Source of the DNA: Rhodococcoides kyotonense
GTDB lineage: Bacteria; Actinomycetota; Actinomycetes; Mycobacteriales; Mycobacteriaceae
DNA: 64,000 nt
NCBI RefSeq assembly: GCF_001645385.1
Contig: NZ_LVHI01000023.1
Span: 62,001 to 126,000 of the forward strand
Direction of reading: 5' to 3'
The position numbers and the translations under genes were made by a program. How positions within the stretch are numbered: the stretch's first letter is position 1; each line of letters begins with the position of its first letter. Under the pieces are notes generated by a model that worked only from the letters and a program-made list of their open reading frames with translations, was not told the origin of the DNA and ran no database searches. Below are positions 26,339 to 35,412 of this stretch, in pieces.

Positions 26339-27301
26339 ATGGCCGAGTCCGCGGCGACTGCCGTCAGTGTGTTCCGATCGAAAGGCGAGCACGACGGCTT
26401 CACTGCCTGGACTCGCACGATGCACGAGGCTGCCGCCACGAGCCCTGGTTTCCTGACCGCAACGGTGTCCACCCCGGTCGGAAGCGGATTCGACTGGGCG
26501 TCGTCGGTGTCGTTCGATTCCGAGAAGCACCTGCACGCCTGGCTCGACAGCGACGACCGCGCCGCGCTGCTGCATGCGGGGGAGAAGGACGGTCACACGC
26601 GCGTCAGCACGGACCTGCTGATCGTCGACGGGCATGCGCCGTCGACGGGAGTGGGCATCATCGCGCACGACGTCGTCGACGGCCGTCTGACCGACTTCCG
26701 CCGGTCGCAAGAAGAGTTGGTCGCGCTGAGTTCCGGCTTCTCCGGATTCGAGGGTGCGGTTCTGCTCGGGCCTGCCGACCCGAGCGACACCGAATGGATC
26801 TCGATACTGCGGTTCAGGACCGACCGCCAACTGTCGGAGTGGATGCAGTCCGACACCCGGTCCAAGGCCCTTCCCGAACTGCGTAGACACCTCGCGGGCG
26901 AGTTCTCGGTGATCACCCACAGCACACCGTTCGGCTCGATCGTCCGCGTCGAGGACGGTCAGGCCAAGGTGACGCCGGACTGGAAGACGGCGATGCTCGT
27001 CCTGCTCGTGCTGTATCCGACGGTGATGACGCTGTCGCGGTTCGTCGGACCTCTGCTCGACGACGTCGGCGCACCCCCGTGGCTGTCGATGTGGCTGAGC
27101 CAGATCTGCAGCGTCGGGTTGATGACGTACTTCTTCATGCCTGCGGTCACCGGTTGGTTCCGTCGATGGCTCGACCCGATCGACGGGGCGTCGCGGAAGG
27201 TCTCGGTCGTCGGCGCGCTGGTGGTGATGGCCGTGTACGCGGCGACGCTGTCGTTGTTCGCGTCGGTGAAGTGGCTGCAGTTCTGGGACTACTTCGACTA
27301 G
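26339..27301 (+). CDS. ABM-domain (antibiotic-biosynthesis-monooxygenase-like) membrane protein
   Basis: 320 residues. Two tandem dimeric alpha/beta-barrel units are visible: residues about 7-95 (TAVSVFRSKGEHDGFTAWTR ... HLHAWLDSDDR) and about 105-200 (IIAHDVVDGRLTDFRRSQEE ... LSEWMQSDTRSKALP). The C-terminal third has three hydrophobic helices (MLVLLVLYPTVMTLSRFV, SMWLSQICSVGLMTYFFM, VVGALVVMAVYAATLSLF). Related proteins are annotated as antibiotic biosynthesis monooxygenases, but no activity is known for the membrane-anchored form. It begins immediately after the guanine deaminase stop, suggesting a link to the same process. Confidence 0.72.
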   Translation: MAESAATAVSVFRSKGEHDGFTAWTRTMHEAAATSPGFLTATVSTPVGSGFDWASSVSFDSEKHLHAWLDSDDRAALLHAGEKDGHTRVSTDLLIVDGHAPSTGVGIIAHDVVDGRLTDFRRSQEELVALSSGFSGFEGAVLLGPADPSDTEWISILRFRTDRQLSEWMQSDTRSKALPELRRHLAGEFSVITHSTPFGSIVRVEDGQAKVTPDWKTAMLVLLVLYPTVMTLSRFVGPLLDDVGAPPWLSMWLSQICSVGLMTYFFMPAVTGWFRRWLDPIDGASRKVSVVGALVVMAVYAATLSLFASVKWLQFWDYFD

Positions 27302-27326
27302 CACCCCTCGACTAAGGTGCCTGAAC

Positions 27327-27842
27327 ATGCGAGCGATCGTGGTTCTCGGCGTGGCACTCCTCGCGCTGTCGGCGGGATGCAGCAGAGGTGACGACGCGGC
27401 GGCCCCGTCCGCGACGACGGCGAGCGAGGACCCGGGCGCGGCAGGACCGTTCTTCGGTGCGTGCGGTTCGGTCACCGACGAGGAGGTTCGCAGCGCGTTC
27501 GCCGTTCCCGCGTTCACCGCCATCACCCGCAATTCCCTCGGGTGCGAGTGGGAGGTCGGCGGCTTCACCGGCCCGTCGGTCAGTTTCTCGTGGTACCGCG
27601 GCAGCCCCATCGAGCGGGAGCGCGCAGGCTCGGAGCTGATCGGCCGCCCCGCCGAGAACATCGAGATCGACGGACACGACGGTTTCGCCGCCGCAACCGA
27701 CAACTATCTGTGCGAGGTCGGCGTGCAGTACGGCAAGGACTTCATGCACTGGTCCGTCACGTACGGCGATCAACCGCCGACGGCCAGTCCGTGCGACGTC
27801 GCCGAACAGTTGGCGACGCTCACCGCGGAGCGCGCGCAATGA
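27327..27842 (+). CDS. DUF3558-type lipoprotein (first of a tandem pair)
   Basis: 171 residues. Signal peptide MRAIVVLGVALLALSAGC with lipobox LSAGC, then a Ser/Thr/Ala linker and a DUF3558-like domain with cysteines in GACGSVTDEEV, LGCEWEV, YLCEVGV and SPCDVAEQL that probably form disulfides. These mycobacterial/nocardial cell-envelope lipoproteins have no known function. It overlaps the following homologous gene by 4 bp (ATGA), so the pair came from duplication and is co-expressed. Confidence 0.8.
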   Translation: MRAIVVLGVALLALSAGCSRGDDAAAPSATTASEDPGAAGPFFGACGSVTDEEVRSAFAVPAFTAITRNSLGCEWEVGGFTGPSVSFSWYRGSPIERERAGSELIGRPAENIEIDGHDGFAAATDNYLCEVGVQYGKDFMHWSVTYGDQPPTASPCDVAEQLATLTAERAQ

Positions 27843-28357
27843 GGCGCGCTCTGGCCGCCGCGAGCCTGTTGCTCCTCGCCGGATGCAGCACGACCGTGCA
27901 GGGCACTCCGACCGCGGCCACGTTCGACGGGTCGGGCAACCCCGATCTACGCAAACTGCTCACCGAATGCGACGCCGTCTCCGACGACCAGATCGCGAAG
28001 ACCGTGGGTGGCGACGCCATCGCCCGCGCCTTCTTCGGAGCGATCTGTCGCTGGGACGTCGCGGGTCCGTCCGGCACGGTGAAGGTGTCGTTCAACTGGT
28101 TCGAGAACGGCTCGCTCGACGTCGAGCGACGGACGAACGAGCAGCTCGAGTACACCGTCGACGACATAACCGTGCAGGGCCGCAAGGCAATTCGGGTGCA
28201 GCCGCCAGGTGACCCCGCGTCGTGCGGCGTCAGTGCAGGGTCGCCGGACTCGGGCGTCGTCGGATGGTGGGTGCAGTATCAGCCGGGTTCGGCACACCCC
28301 GACCCGTGCGAGGCCGCGACGGCGTTGATGGACCTGACGATCAATCTGGCCCGGTAG
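27839..28357 (+). CDS. DUF3558-type lipoprotein (second of a tandem pair)
   Basis: 172 residues with signal MRRALAAASLLLLAGC (lipobox LLAGC) and the same architecture as its upstream neighbour: LLTECDAVSDDQIAKTVGG, AICRWDV, PASCGV and DPCEAATALM mirror the four-cysteine layout. It overlaps the upstream gene by 4 bp. The str operon promoter starts 16 bp after its stop. Confidence 0.8.
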   Translation: MRRALAAASLLLLAGCSTTVQGTPTAATFDGSGNPDLRKLLTECDAVSDDQIAKTVGGDAIARAFFGAICRWDVAGPSGTVKVSFNWFENGSLDVERRTNEQLEYTVDDITVQGRKAIRVQPPGDPASCGVSAGSPDSGVVGWWVQYQPGSAHPDPCEAATALMDLTINLAR

Positions 28358-28373
28358 CACAACCTGGGTCGTT

Positions 28374-28403
28374 TTGACCCGAGGCCGCGCCGCCGGGTAT
28401 CGT
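28374..28403 (+). promoter_or_regulatory. Probable str operon promoter
   Basis: A -35-like TTGACC (28374-28379) and a -10-like TATCGT (28398-28403) are separated by 18 bp. Transcription would begin near 28410, leaving a leader of about 230 nt before rpsL. Confidence 0.5.
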
Positions 28404-28520
28404 TATGGGTCGTGTCCGGCCTGGCCGGTCCGTTTGTGTGCCTATGCGAGGTACAGCCGTGCGCCCGCTGATACGACAGCGAGCTCGGGCTGCACGTGTG
28501 GGGGTATGCGACACACCCGA

Positions 28521-28620
28521 CCGCGGGGTGCAAGAGACCCGCGGTGGTTCCACTGGGTGAGGAGCAGTGTTCTCTTGCTCCAACTGCTAGATCCCTGAGT
28601 CTCGATCAAGTACGAGACTC
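28521..28620 (+). promoter_or_regulatory. Structured rpsL leader with three successive hairpins
   Basis: Hairpin 1 pairs CCGCGGG (28521-28527) with CCCGCGG (28538-28544). Hairpin 2 pairs GGAGCA (28561-28566) with TGCTCC (28576-28581). Hairpin 3 pairs GAGTCTCG (28597-28604) with CGAGACTC (28613-28620), ending 22 nt before the rpsL ATG. Arms are perfect in all three. Together they could fold into a regulatory leader for the ribosomal-protein operon. Confidence 0.55.
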
Positions 28621-28642
28621 GCGACACGAAGAAAGCCGGTTC

Positions 28643-29017
28643 ATGCCAACTATCAACCAGCTGGTCCGTAAGGGTCGCACCGACAAGGTTGCGAAACTGA
28701 AGACCGCTGCCCTCAAGGGCAGTCCCCAGCGTCGTGGAGTGTGCACTCGCGTGTACACCACCACTCCGAAGAAGCCGAACTCCGCTCTGCGTAAGGTCGC
28801 GCGTGTGCGCTTGACCAGCTCGGTGGAGGTCACCGCCTACATCCCCGGTGAAGGCCACAACCTGCAGGAGCACTCGATGGTGCTCGTTCGCGGTGGTCGT
28901 GTGAAGGACCTCCCGGGTGTGCGCTACAAGATCATCCGCGGCTCGCTCGACACCCAGGGTGTCAAGAACCGCAAGCAGGCACGCAGCCGTTACGGCGCCA
29001 AGAAGGAGAAGAGCTAA
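28643..29017 (+). CDS. rpsL: 30S ribosomal protein S12
   Basis: 124 residues, identical in length to mycobacterial S12. It lies at the decoding centre of the 30S subunit. [31 protein letters not shown] and [15 protein letters not shown] are invariant motifs. Lys43 and Lys88, whose change gives streptomycin resistance in mycobacteria, are wild type. ATG 28643 follows GAAGAAAG; the in-frame extension to 28496 is leader. First gene of the str operon; rpsG begins right at its stop. Confidence 0.97.
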   Translation: MPTINQLVRKGRTDKVAKLKTAALKGSPQRRGVCTRVYTTTPKKPNSALRKVARVRLTSSVEVTAYIPGEGHNLQEHSMVLVRGGRVKDLPGVRYKIIRGSLDTQGVKNRKQARSRYGAKKEKS

Positions 29018-29488
29018 ATGCCACGCAAGGGCCCAGCACCCAAGCGGCCGCTGATCAACGACCCGGTCTACGGATCGCCGCTGGTCACGCAGCTCGTCAA
29101 CAAGATCCTTCTCGACGGCAAGAAGTCCACCGCCGAGCGCATCGTCTACCAGGCGCTCGAGCAGGCTCGTGAGAAGACCGGCACCGACCCCGTCGTCACG
29201 CTCAAGCGTGCACTCGACAACGTCAAGCCGGCCCTCGAGGTCCGCAGCCGTCGCGTCGGTGGCGCCACCTACCAGGTGCCCGTCGAGGTTCGCCCCGGCC
29301 GCTCCACCACGCTGGCTCTGCGCTGGCTGGTCACCTTCTCGCGCGCTCGTCGTGAGAAGACCATGGTCGAGCGTCTGGCCAACGAGCTTCTCGACGCCAG
29401 CAACGGCCTCGGTGCCGCTGTGAAGCGTCGCGAGGACACCCACAAGATGGCTGAAGCCAACAAGGCGTTCGCGCACTACCGCTGGTGA
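29018..29488 (+). CDS. rpsG: 30S ribosomal protein S7
   Basis: 156 residues, the standard bacterial length without the longer E. coli tail. S7 nucleates the head of the 30S subunit and contacts the E-site t[47 protein letters not shown] (two halves of the conserved core) and [23 protein letters not shown] are diagnostic. ATG directly follows the rpsL TAA. In E. coli S7 represses its operon; here a 15-bp hairpin follows the gene. Confidence 0.97.
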   Translation: MPRKGPAPKRPLINDPVYGSPLVTQLVNKILLDGKKSTAERIVYQALEQAREKTGTDPVVTLKRALDNVKPALEVRSRRVGGATYQVPVEVRPGRSTTLALRWLVTFSRARREKTMVERLANELLDASNGLGAAVKRREDTHKMAEANKAFAHYRW

Positions 29489-29494
29489 CTTCCG

Positions 29495-29533
29495 GCCGGA
29501 AGGACGTAGTGAAACTTTCTACGTCCTTCCGGC
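29495..29533 (+). promoter_or_regulatory. Long hairpin in the rpsG-fusA gap
   Basis: A perfect 15-bp stem (29495-29509 with 29519-29533) encloses a 9-nt loop, starting six bases after the rpsG stop. There is no T-tract. It could be an attenuator that lowers fusA-tuf transcription, an RNA-processing site or a binding site for a ribosomal protein. Confidence 0.6.
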
Positions 29534-29616
29534 GTTAGACCTAGTACCTGGTCGGCATCATCACCTCCGAGCTCGACCAGCCCCACTTCTTCGACTTACA
29601 AGGCGGGATGAATTCC

Positions 29617-31719
29617 GTGGCACAGGACGTGCTGACCGACCTCAACAAGGTCCGCAACATCGGCATCATGGCCCACATCGATGCTGGTAAAACCACCACT
29701 ACCGAACGCATCCTGTTCTACACCGGGGTGAACTACAAGATCGGTGAGACGCACGACGGCGCGTCGACCACCGACTGGATGGAGCAGGAGCAGGAGCGTG
29801 GCATCACGATCACGTCTGCTGCTGTGACCTGCTTCTGGAACCAGAACCAGATCAACATCATCGACACCCCCGGCCACGTCGACTTCACCGTCGAGGTCGA
29901 GCGTTCGCTGCGCGTCCTCGACGGCGCCGTTGCCGTGTTCGACGGCAAGGAAGGCGTCGAGCCGCAGTCGGAGCAGGTGTGGCGTCAGGCCGACAAGTAC
30001 GACGTTCCGCGTATCTGCTTCGTCAACAAGATGGACAAGCTGGGCGCTGACTTCTACTTCACCGTCCAGACCATCAAGGATCGCCTCGGCGCGAAGCCGC
30101 TGGTCATCCAGCTCCCCATCGGTGCCGAGAACGACTTCGAAGGCATCGTCGACCTCGTCGAGATGAAGGCGAAGGTCTGGAGCGGCGAGACCAAGCTCGG
30201 TGAGAAGTACGAGGTTCAGGACATTCCTGCCGACCTTCAGGAGAAGGCCGAGCAGTACCGTCAGGAACTCCTCGAGACCGTCGCCGAGTCCGACGAAGCT
30301 CTGCTCGAGAAGTTCTTCGGTGGCGAAGACCTCTCCATCGAGGAGATCAAGGGCGCCATCCGCAAGATGACCGTCAACAGCGAGCTGTACCCGGTTCTCT
30401 GTGGCTCCGCGTTCAAGAACAAGGGCGTTCAGCCCATGCTCGACGCCGTCATCGACTACCTGCCGTCCCCCCTCGACGTCGAGTCGGTTCAGGGCCACGC
30501 AGTCGGCGACGAAGAGCAGGTCATTACGCGCAAGCCGTCCGCCGACGAGCCGTTCTCGGCTCTCGCGTTCAAGATTGCTGCGCACCCCTTCTTCGGCAAG
30601 CTGACCTACGTCCGCGTCTACTCGGGCAAGGTCGAATCCGGCGCTCAGGTCATCAACTCGACCAAGGGCAAGAAGGAGCGTCTGGGCAAGATCTTCCAGA
30701 TGCACTCCAACAAGGAGAACGCAGTCGCGTCGGCGTCGGCCGGACACATCTACGCCGTGATCGGTCTGAAGGACACGACGACGGGTGACACCCTCTGCGA
30801 TCCGCAGAACCAGGTGATCCTCGAGTCGATGACCTTCCCGGACCCGGTCATCGAGGTGTCGATCGAGCCGAAGACGAAGAGCGACCAGGAGAAGCTGGGA
30901 ACGGCTATCCAGAAGCTCGCCGAAGAGGATCCGACCTTCTCGGTGAAGCTGGACGAGGACACCGGCCAGACCGTCATCGGCGGCATGGGCGAGCTCCACC
31001 TCGACATCCTGGTCGACCGCATGAAGCGTGAGTTCAAGGTCGAGGCCAACGTCGGTAAGCCGCAGGTCGCGTACCGCGAGACCATCCGCAAGACCGTCGA
31101 GAAGCTCGACTACACGCACAAGAAGCAGACCGGTGGCTCGGGTCAGTTCGCGAAGGTCATCATCAGCCTCGAGCCTTTCGAGGGCGAAGACGGCGCGACC
31201 TACGAGTTCGAGAACAAGGTCACCGGTGGTCGTGTGCCGAGGGAATACATTCCTTCGGTCGACGCCGGAGCTCAGGACGCCATGCAGTACGGCGTTCTCG
31301 CCGGATACCCGCTCGTCAACGTCAAGGTCACGCTGCTCGACGGCGCGTACCACGACGTCGACTCGTCGGAAATGGCCTTCAAGGTCGCCGGCTCACAAGC
31401 GTTCAAGGAAGCTGCAAAGAAGGCCGGCCCGGTCATTCTCGAGCCCGTCATGGCCGTCGAGGTCACGACCCCCGAGGATTACATGGGTGAGGTCATCGGC
31501 GACCTGAACTCCCGCCGTGGTCAGATTCAGGCCATGGAGGAACGTAGCGGCGCACGTGTCGTCAAGGCACAGGTTCCGCTGTCGGAGATGTTCGGCTACA
31601 TCGGAGACCTTCGGTCGAAGACTCAGGGCCGCGCTAACTACTCCATGGTGTTCGACTCCTACGCCGAGGTTCCCGCGAACGTCGCCAAGGAGATCATCGC
31701 GAAGGCGACCGGAGAATAA
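29617..31719 (+). CDS. fusA: Elongation factor G
   Basis: 700 residues, full length. The GTPase that drives translocation. P-loop [14 protein letters not shown], switch [17 protein letters not shown] and NKMDK are intact; domain IV begins near [19 protein letters not shown] 29617 is chosen over the in-frame ATG 29608 because the ribosome site AAGGCGG (29600-29606) lies 10 nt before the GTG but touches the ATG, and because the resulting N-terminus (MAQDVLTDL) matches mycobacterial EF-G. It sits 128 bp after rpsG with a hairpin between. Confidence 0.96.
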   Translation: MAQDVLTDLNKVRNIGIMAHIDAGKTTTTERILFYTGVNYKIGETHDGASTTDWMEQEQERGITITSAAVTCFWNQNQINIIDTPGHVDFTVEVERSLRVLDGAVAVFDGKEGVEPQSEQVWRQADKYDVPRICFVNKMDKLGADFYFTVQTIKDRLGAKPLVIQLPIGAENDFEGIVDLVEMKAKVWSGETKLGEKYEVQDIPADLQEKAEQYRQELLETVAESDEALLEKFFGGEDLSIEEIKGAIRKMTVNSELYPVLCGSAFKNKGVQPMLDAVIDYLPSPLDVESVQGHAVGDEEQVITRKPSADEPFSALAFKIAAHPFFGKLTYVRVYSGKVESGAQVINSTKGKKERLGKIFQMHSNKENAVASASAGHIYAVIGLKDTTTGDTLCDPQNQVILESMTFPDPVIEVSIEPKTKSDQEKLGTAIQKLAEEDPTFSVKLDEDTGQTVIGGMGELHLDILVDRMKREFKVEANVGKPQVAYRETIRKTVEKLDYTHKKQTGGSGQFAKVIISLEPFEGEDGATYEFENKVTGGRVPREYIPSVDAGAQDAMQYGVLAGYPLVNVKVTLLDGAYHDVDSSEMAFKVAGSQAFKEAAKKAGPVILEPVMAVEVTTPEDYMGEVIGDLNSRRGQIQAMEERSGARVVKAQVPLSEMFGYIGDLRSKTQGRANYSMVFDSYAEVPANVAKEIIAKATGE

Positions 31720-31841
31720 TTTCTCCGCGAGCTGGACACGCTGAATCAGTAACACCGCACGACCGAGCAGTTCAAAAGAACTGCGAAGACAACCGCACTG
31801 CTGCATAAGAAGCAAGCACCAACAGTCCAGGAGGACACACA

Positions 31842-33032
31842 GTGGCGAAGGCGAAGTTCGAGCGGACGAAGCCGCACGTCAACATCGGGACCATCGGTCA
31901 CGTTGACCACGGCAAGACGACGCTGACTGCAGCAATCACCAAGGTTCTGCACGACAAGTTCCCGGACCTCAACGAGGCCTCGGCCTTCGACGAGATCGAC
32001 AAGGCGCCTGAGGAGAAGGCTCGTGGTATCACGATCAACATCTCCCACGTCGAGTACCAGACCGACAAGCGCCACTACGCGCACGTCGACGCTCCGGGCC
32101 ACGCCGACTACATCAAGAACATGATCACCGGTGCTGCCCAGATGGACGGCGCGATCCTGGTCGTGGCAGCAACCGACGGCCCGATGCCGCAGACGCGTGA
32201 GCACGTGCTCCTCGCCAAGCAGGTCGGCGTTCCGTACATCCTCGTCGCCCTGAACAAGGCCGACATGGTCGACGACGACGAGATCATCGAGCTCGTCGAG
32301 ATGGAGGTCCGCGAGCTTCTCGCTGCGCAGGACTTCGACGAGGACGCACCGGTTGTCAAGGTCTCCGCACTGAAGGCACTCGAGGGTGACCCGAAGTGGG
32401 CCGAGAGCGTTGCAGAGCTCATGCAGGCTGTCGACGACTCCATCCCGGACCCGGTTCGTGAGACCGACAAGGCATTCCTCATGCCCGTCGAGGACGTCTT
32501 CACCATCACCGGTCGTGGAACCGTTGTCACCGGCCGTATCGAGCGTGGCGTGATCAACGTCAACGAAGAGGTCGAGATCGTCGGCATCCGTCCCGGATCG
32601 ACCAAGACCACGGTCACCGGTATCGAGATGTTCCGCAAGCTGCTCGACTCGGGCCAGGCTGGCGACAACGTCGGCCTGCTCGTTCGTGGCATCAAGCGCG
32701 AAGACGTCGAGCGTGGCCAGGTCATCATCAAGCCCGGCACCACGACTCCCCACACGGAGTTCGAGGGCAACGCCTACATCCTGTCCAAGGATGAGGGTGG
32801 CCGCCACACGCCGTTCTTCAACAACTACCGCCCGCAGTTCTACTTCCGTACCACGGACGTTACGGGCGTCGTTACCCTCCCCGAGGGCACCGAGATGGTC
32901 ATGCCCGGTGACAACACCGAGATGTCCGTCCAGCTGATCCAGCCGGTCGCCATGGACGAGGGCCTGCGTTTCGCAATCCGCGAGGGCGGTCGTACCGTCG
33001 GCGCCGGTCGCGTCACCAAGATCATCAAGTGA
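31842..33032 (+). CDS. tuf: Elongation factor Tu
   Basis: 396 residues. Brings aminoacyl-tRNA to the ribosome as a GTP complex. [10 protein letters not shown] (P-loop), [20 protein letters not shown] and the C-terminal [20 protein letters not shown] are the classical motifs. GTG 31842 with AGGAGG six bases upstream. Last gene of the str operon, 122 bp after fusA and followed by a strong terminator. Confidence 0.97.
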   Translation: MAKAKFERTKPHVNIGTIGHVDHGKTTLTAAITKVLHDKFPDLNEASAFDEIDKAPEEKARGITINISHVEYQTDKRHYAHVDAPGHADYIKNMITGAAQMDGAILVVAATDGPMPQTREHVLLAKQVGVPYILVALNKADMVDDDEIIELVEMEVRELLAAQDFDEDAPVVKVSALKALEGDPKWAESVAELMQAVDDSIPDPVRETDKAFLMPVEDVFTITGRGTVVTGRIERGVINVNEEVEIVGIRPGSTKTTVTGIEMFRKLLDSGQAGDNVGLLVRGIKREDVERGQVIIKPGTTTPHTEFEGNAYILSKDEGGRHTPFFNNYRPQFYFRTTDVTGVVTLPEGTEMVMPGDNTEMSVQLIQPVAMDEGLRFAIREGGRTVGAGRVTKIIK

Positions 33033-33049
33033 TCTAGCTCCACCTGAGA

Positions 33050-33083
33050 AGCGCCCATCCCCTTCGGGGGGTGGGCGCTTTTT
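33050..33083 (+). terminator. Rho-independent terminator of the str operon
   Basis: A 13-bp stem (33050-33062 with 33067-33079, including one T-G pair) is closed by a TTCG tetraloop and followed by TTTTT. It starts 17 bp after the tuf stop. Confidence 0.95.
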
Positions 33084-33112
33084 CGTGTGCTCGTTCTCGT
33101 GCGCTCGTTTCG

Positions 33113-33163
33113 GCATCGATGGCCCGCAGCATCCGATAGACAGTTGCCGTGGTCCATTCATGC
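33113..33163. repeat. Family A dispersed palindrome, copy 1 (degenerate)
   Basis: GCATCGATGG begins the left arm and the right arm ends CCATTCATGC; the two arms agree imperfectly (about two thirds of positions). The element shares the middle ATAGACAGTTGCC with other copies. It lies between the tuf terminator and the amaP-like 3' flank, again at a convergent junction. Confidence 0.65.
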
Positions 33164-33510
33164 GACGGCGGGGGCGGTTTTTGCGGCGCGGACCCCCTTC
33201 CGCGCACGTTTCAGCAGCTGCGCACGTTGCAACCTGCGCGGTGGCTGCAACCTGCGCGGATGGTGGTCAAAAGCCCCACGTTGGCATGCCCGAGCGTTAG
33301 CGCACCCCGGCATCCACGTGCACCTGCACGCGCAGGGCGACGGGGGCGGTGATTGCGCCCCGGACCCCCTTCCCGCGCACCTTTCAGCAGCTGCGCAGGT
33401 TGCAACTTGCGCGTTCGCTGGAACCTGCGCGGGCGGCGGTCGGACGCCCCACGTCGGCATGTCCGAGCGCTAGCGCGCCCCGGCATCCACGTGCACCTGC
33501 ACGCGCAGGG
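33163..33510. repeat. Two tandem ~173-bp repeats that copy the amaP 3' end and its flank
   Basis: The block 33163-33337 is repeated at 33338-33510 with small differences; equivalent bases are 173 bp apart (for example CATCCACGTGCACCTGCACG at 33311 and 33484). The part nearest amaP codes for its last residues. The inner copy keeps a readable C-terminal tail with its own TAA at 33297-33299, so it is a duplicated gene end. Each unit also has short internal repeats of TGCAACCTGCGCGG. No gene is seen in the otherwise empty stretch 33084-33469. Confidence 0.85.
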
Positions 33511-34024
33511 CGACGGGGGCGTTCTCCAGCGTGTCGGCGACGAACTCGGCCCGCGACTCGGCGACCCGGGTGAAGGCGTCGATGTCGACGTCCGGTGAGG
33601 TGTGGACCGTGACGGCGAGGGTCGGGACACCGCGATCGTCGATGGCCCGACCCTCAGCGCTCACGACGCCCGGGAACGTCGCGAGATCGGCTGCGACGCC
33701 CCGCGCCAGCGCGCCGAGGTCGACCCGCACCGCGAGGGATTCGTCCGACGCGATCTGTACCGTCCCGGTTCGGCGCGGAGACAGGTTGCCGATCGATAGC
33801 ACGAGCGCGACGACGGCCGTGATCGCAGCAGTGGCGGCGAGCGCCACCTCCCACCAGTTCCGATTCGGGATGGACACGAAGATGTCTCGGTCGAACGTGG
33901 CAAATCTCTGCACCGCCCACGGAACATCGAAGTACCAGGCGAGCGCGAACGCCCCCGCGCACATCAGCGCCACTCCCAGCACCACGGCGAGAATGCGGTC
34001 GACTGCCGCCATCACACGCTTCAC
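33470..34024 (-). CDS. amaP: Alkaline shock response membrane anchor protein (AmaP-like)
   Basis: 184 residues with two membrane helices (ILAVVLGVALMCAGAFALAW and WWEVALAATAAITAVVALVLS) followed by an Asp23-like soluble domain. In firmicutes AmaP tethers Asp23 to the membrane; the same role is inferred here. It overlaps the preceding gene by 4 bp and ends the five-gene operon. Its last codons (VQVHVDAGAR) are included in the tandem duplication downstream. Confidence 0.72.
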   Translation of the reverse strand: MKRVMAAVDRILAVVLGVALMCAGAFALAWYFDVPWAVQRFATFDRDIFVSIPNRNWWEVALAATAAITAVVALVLSIGNLSPRRTGTVQIASDESLAVRVDLGALARGVAADLATFPGVVSAEGRAIDDRGVPTLAVTVHTSPDVDIDAFTRVAESRAEFVADTLENAPVALRVQVHVDAGAR

Positions 34025-34953
34025 GAGCGCACGTCCTTCACCCGAACCTGAATCTTCCGCGGTTCGGCGAGCACCGCGAGTGTCGGGGCCACGGCCTCAC
34101 GCACTGAATTGCTCAGGGCGTCGTTGCCGTCACCGGCACGATGCACGTCGACGATGACCTTCTTGCGCGTGACGGTCGTGCGCGCGGAGTCCACTTCGGG
34201 CACCGAGCTCGCACGATCGCTGCACATGCGGGCGACATCGGTGGGACGCAGCCACACCATCGGTGACGACGACGTCGGAGATAATGCGCCCGCATGGGTT
34301 TTCGTGCGTGGCTTCAGTCCCAGCACGACGAGTACGACGCCGACGACAATCGATGCAACCGACGCCGCGACCATCCATGGCGCCCAACGTAATTGGGCAA
34401 TCCAATCGATGCTGTTGTGAATCCACGGCGCTCCGCCGAAAGTGTCGTGCACGATCAAGAATTCACGGCCCGCGACGAACGCGACGCCGAGCAACGCGAA
34501 CGCGAGCACGACAGCGACGGGAAGCGCGGCGGGACTGGCCGTCGGCGGGCGCGGCCTCGGTACGACGACCACACGCTCGGACGCGCCGACGTGGTCACCG
34601 TCGTCACCGACCGTCGTTGCCGCGACCATCACGTTCAGCCGATGCAAGGGGAGCCCGACGATGCTGTCCAGAGTGCGGCTGACCTCCTCGTGAACCGACG
34701 CGGCCACCTCCGAGATGCGGCACGGCCACGCGAGCGCGACGTACAGATTCACCGACACCGATTCCTCGCCGACGGACACGTCGGCGCGGGGAAGATCGCG
34801 GCCGGTGAGCCGGGACATGCCTCCGACCTGCCGAACCACCGACGGAACCGTCAGCGCGGCGGCGACGGCGACACGCGCTACGGCTCGATCCTTGATGACG
34901 AGACTGCCGGGACCTCCGTTCGAGATCGCGCCGTCCGTGTCAACCACGGCCAC
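34021..34953 (-). CDS. DUF6286-type Asp23-related membrane protein
   Basis: 310 residues: an N-terminal Asp23/Gls24-like domain (IKDRAVARVAVAAALTVPSV ... VSVNLYVALAWPCRISEVAASVHEEVSRTL), two central membrane helices (ALPVAVVLAFALLGVAFVAG and WMVAASVASIVVGVVLVVLG) and a second soluble domain. GTG 34953 overlaps the small upstream gene by 14 bp, and its own end overlaps amaP by 4 bp. It probably forms part of a membrane Asp23 complex. Confidence 0.68.
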   Translation of the reverse strand: MAVVDTDGAISNGGPGSLVIKDRAVARVAVAAALTVPSVVRQVGGMSRLTGRDLPRADVSVGEESVSVNLYVALAWPCRISEVAASVHEEVSRTLDSIVGLPLHRLNVMVAATTVGDDGDHVGASERVVVVPRPRPPTASPAALPVAVVLAFALLGVAFVAGREFLIVHDTFGGAPWIHNSIDWIAQLRWAPWMVAASVASIVVGVVLVVLGLKPRTKTHAGALSPTSSSPMVWLRPTDVARMCSDRASSVPEVDSARTTVTRKKVIVDVHRAGDGNDALSNSVREAVAPTLAVLAEPRKIQVRVKDVRS

Positions 34954-35119
34954 GGCTGCGCAGCAACGACGTCAGGTCGAGCCGCCCGTCGAAGTGTGCC
35001 CCGACGGCGACACCGACAGCACCGAGGAACAGGGCGAGTACGAAACCACTGAACCCGCCGACGATGCCGGCGAGCGCGAGCAGCAGACCGGTCAGCAGTC
35101 CGACGATCGTGTAGTTCAT
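34940..35119 (-). CDS. DUF2273-like small membrane protein
   Basis: 59 residues, mostly one hydrophobic hairpin: MNYTIVGLLTGLLLALAGIV and GFSGFVLALFLGAVGVAVGAHF, then a charged tail. Small proteins of this kind accompany amaP and asp23 in firmicutes as well. GGAG lies 8 nt before the ATG. Overlaps both neighbours (4 and 14 bp). Confidence 0.75.
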   Translation of the reverse strand: MNYTIVGLLTGLLLALAGIVGGFSGFVLALFLGAVGVAVGAHFDGRLDLTSLLRSRGRG

Positions 35120-35412
35120 GACTTGTCTCCAGGAAAGCGAACATCTTCGACGGTCACCGACACCGGCACCGTGATCAGTGGCTGCACGGCCCCGACTACA
35201 CCGCGTGCCACCGCATGCACGTCGCTGGGGTATTCGGCGGTGATGTGGACGTCGCATCCGTCCGCATGGATCCGAACGCCGACGACTTTGCGTCCGGGCA
35301 GGTATGTCGCGATCTCCCCGAACTCACCGCCGTTCAGCGCGACGACGCCTGCCGCCGACAACGCGGCCGCAGCAACCGCGTCGGCGAGCTCGTGTTCCTG
35401 AAGGACGCTCAC
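35116..35412 (-). CDS. Small Asp23/Gls24-like protein
   Basis: 98 residues. ELADAVAAAALSAAGVVALNGG followed by YLPGRKVVGVRIHADGCDVHITAEYP and AVARGVVGAVQPLI resembles a single shortened Asp23 domain. It begins with GTG, overlaps asp23 by 4 bp upstream and the DUF2273-like gene by 4 bp downstream. No enzyme motif; probably a subunit of the same envelope complex. Confidence 0.62.
   Translation of the reverse strand: MSVLQEHELADAVAAAALSAAGVVALNGGEFGEIATYLPGRKVVGVRIHADGCDVHITAEYPSDVHAVARGVVGAVQPLITVPVSVTVEDVRFPGDKS

Noticed and set aside
25574..27703. Open frame of 709 codons on the minus strand
   Set aside because: Antisense to guaD and the ABM gene, with shadow-like composition and no ribosome site.
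29596..33161. Long antisense frames over fusA and tuf
   Set aside because: Both mirror the codon bias of highly expressed genes, with Val/Asp/Leu-rich nonsense sequence. No independent support.
33084..33470. Small protein genes in the repeat region after tuf
   Set aside because: The Cys/Ala/Arg-rich frames merely translate the 173-bp tandem repeat and have no start signals.
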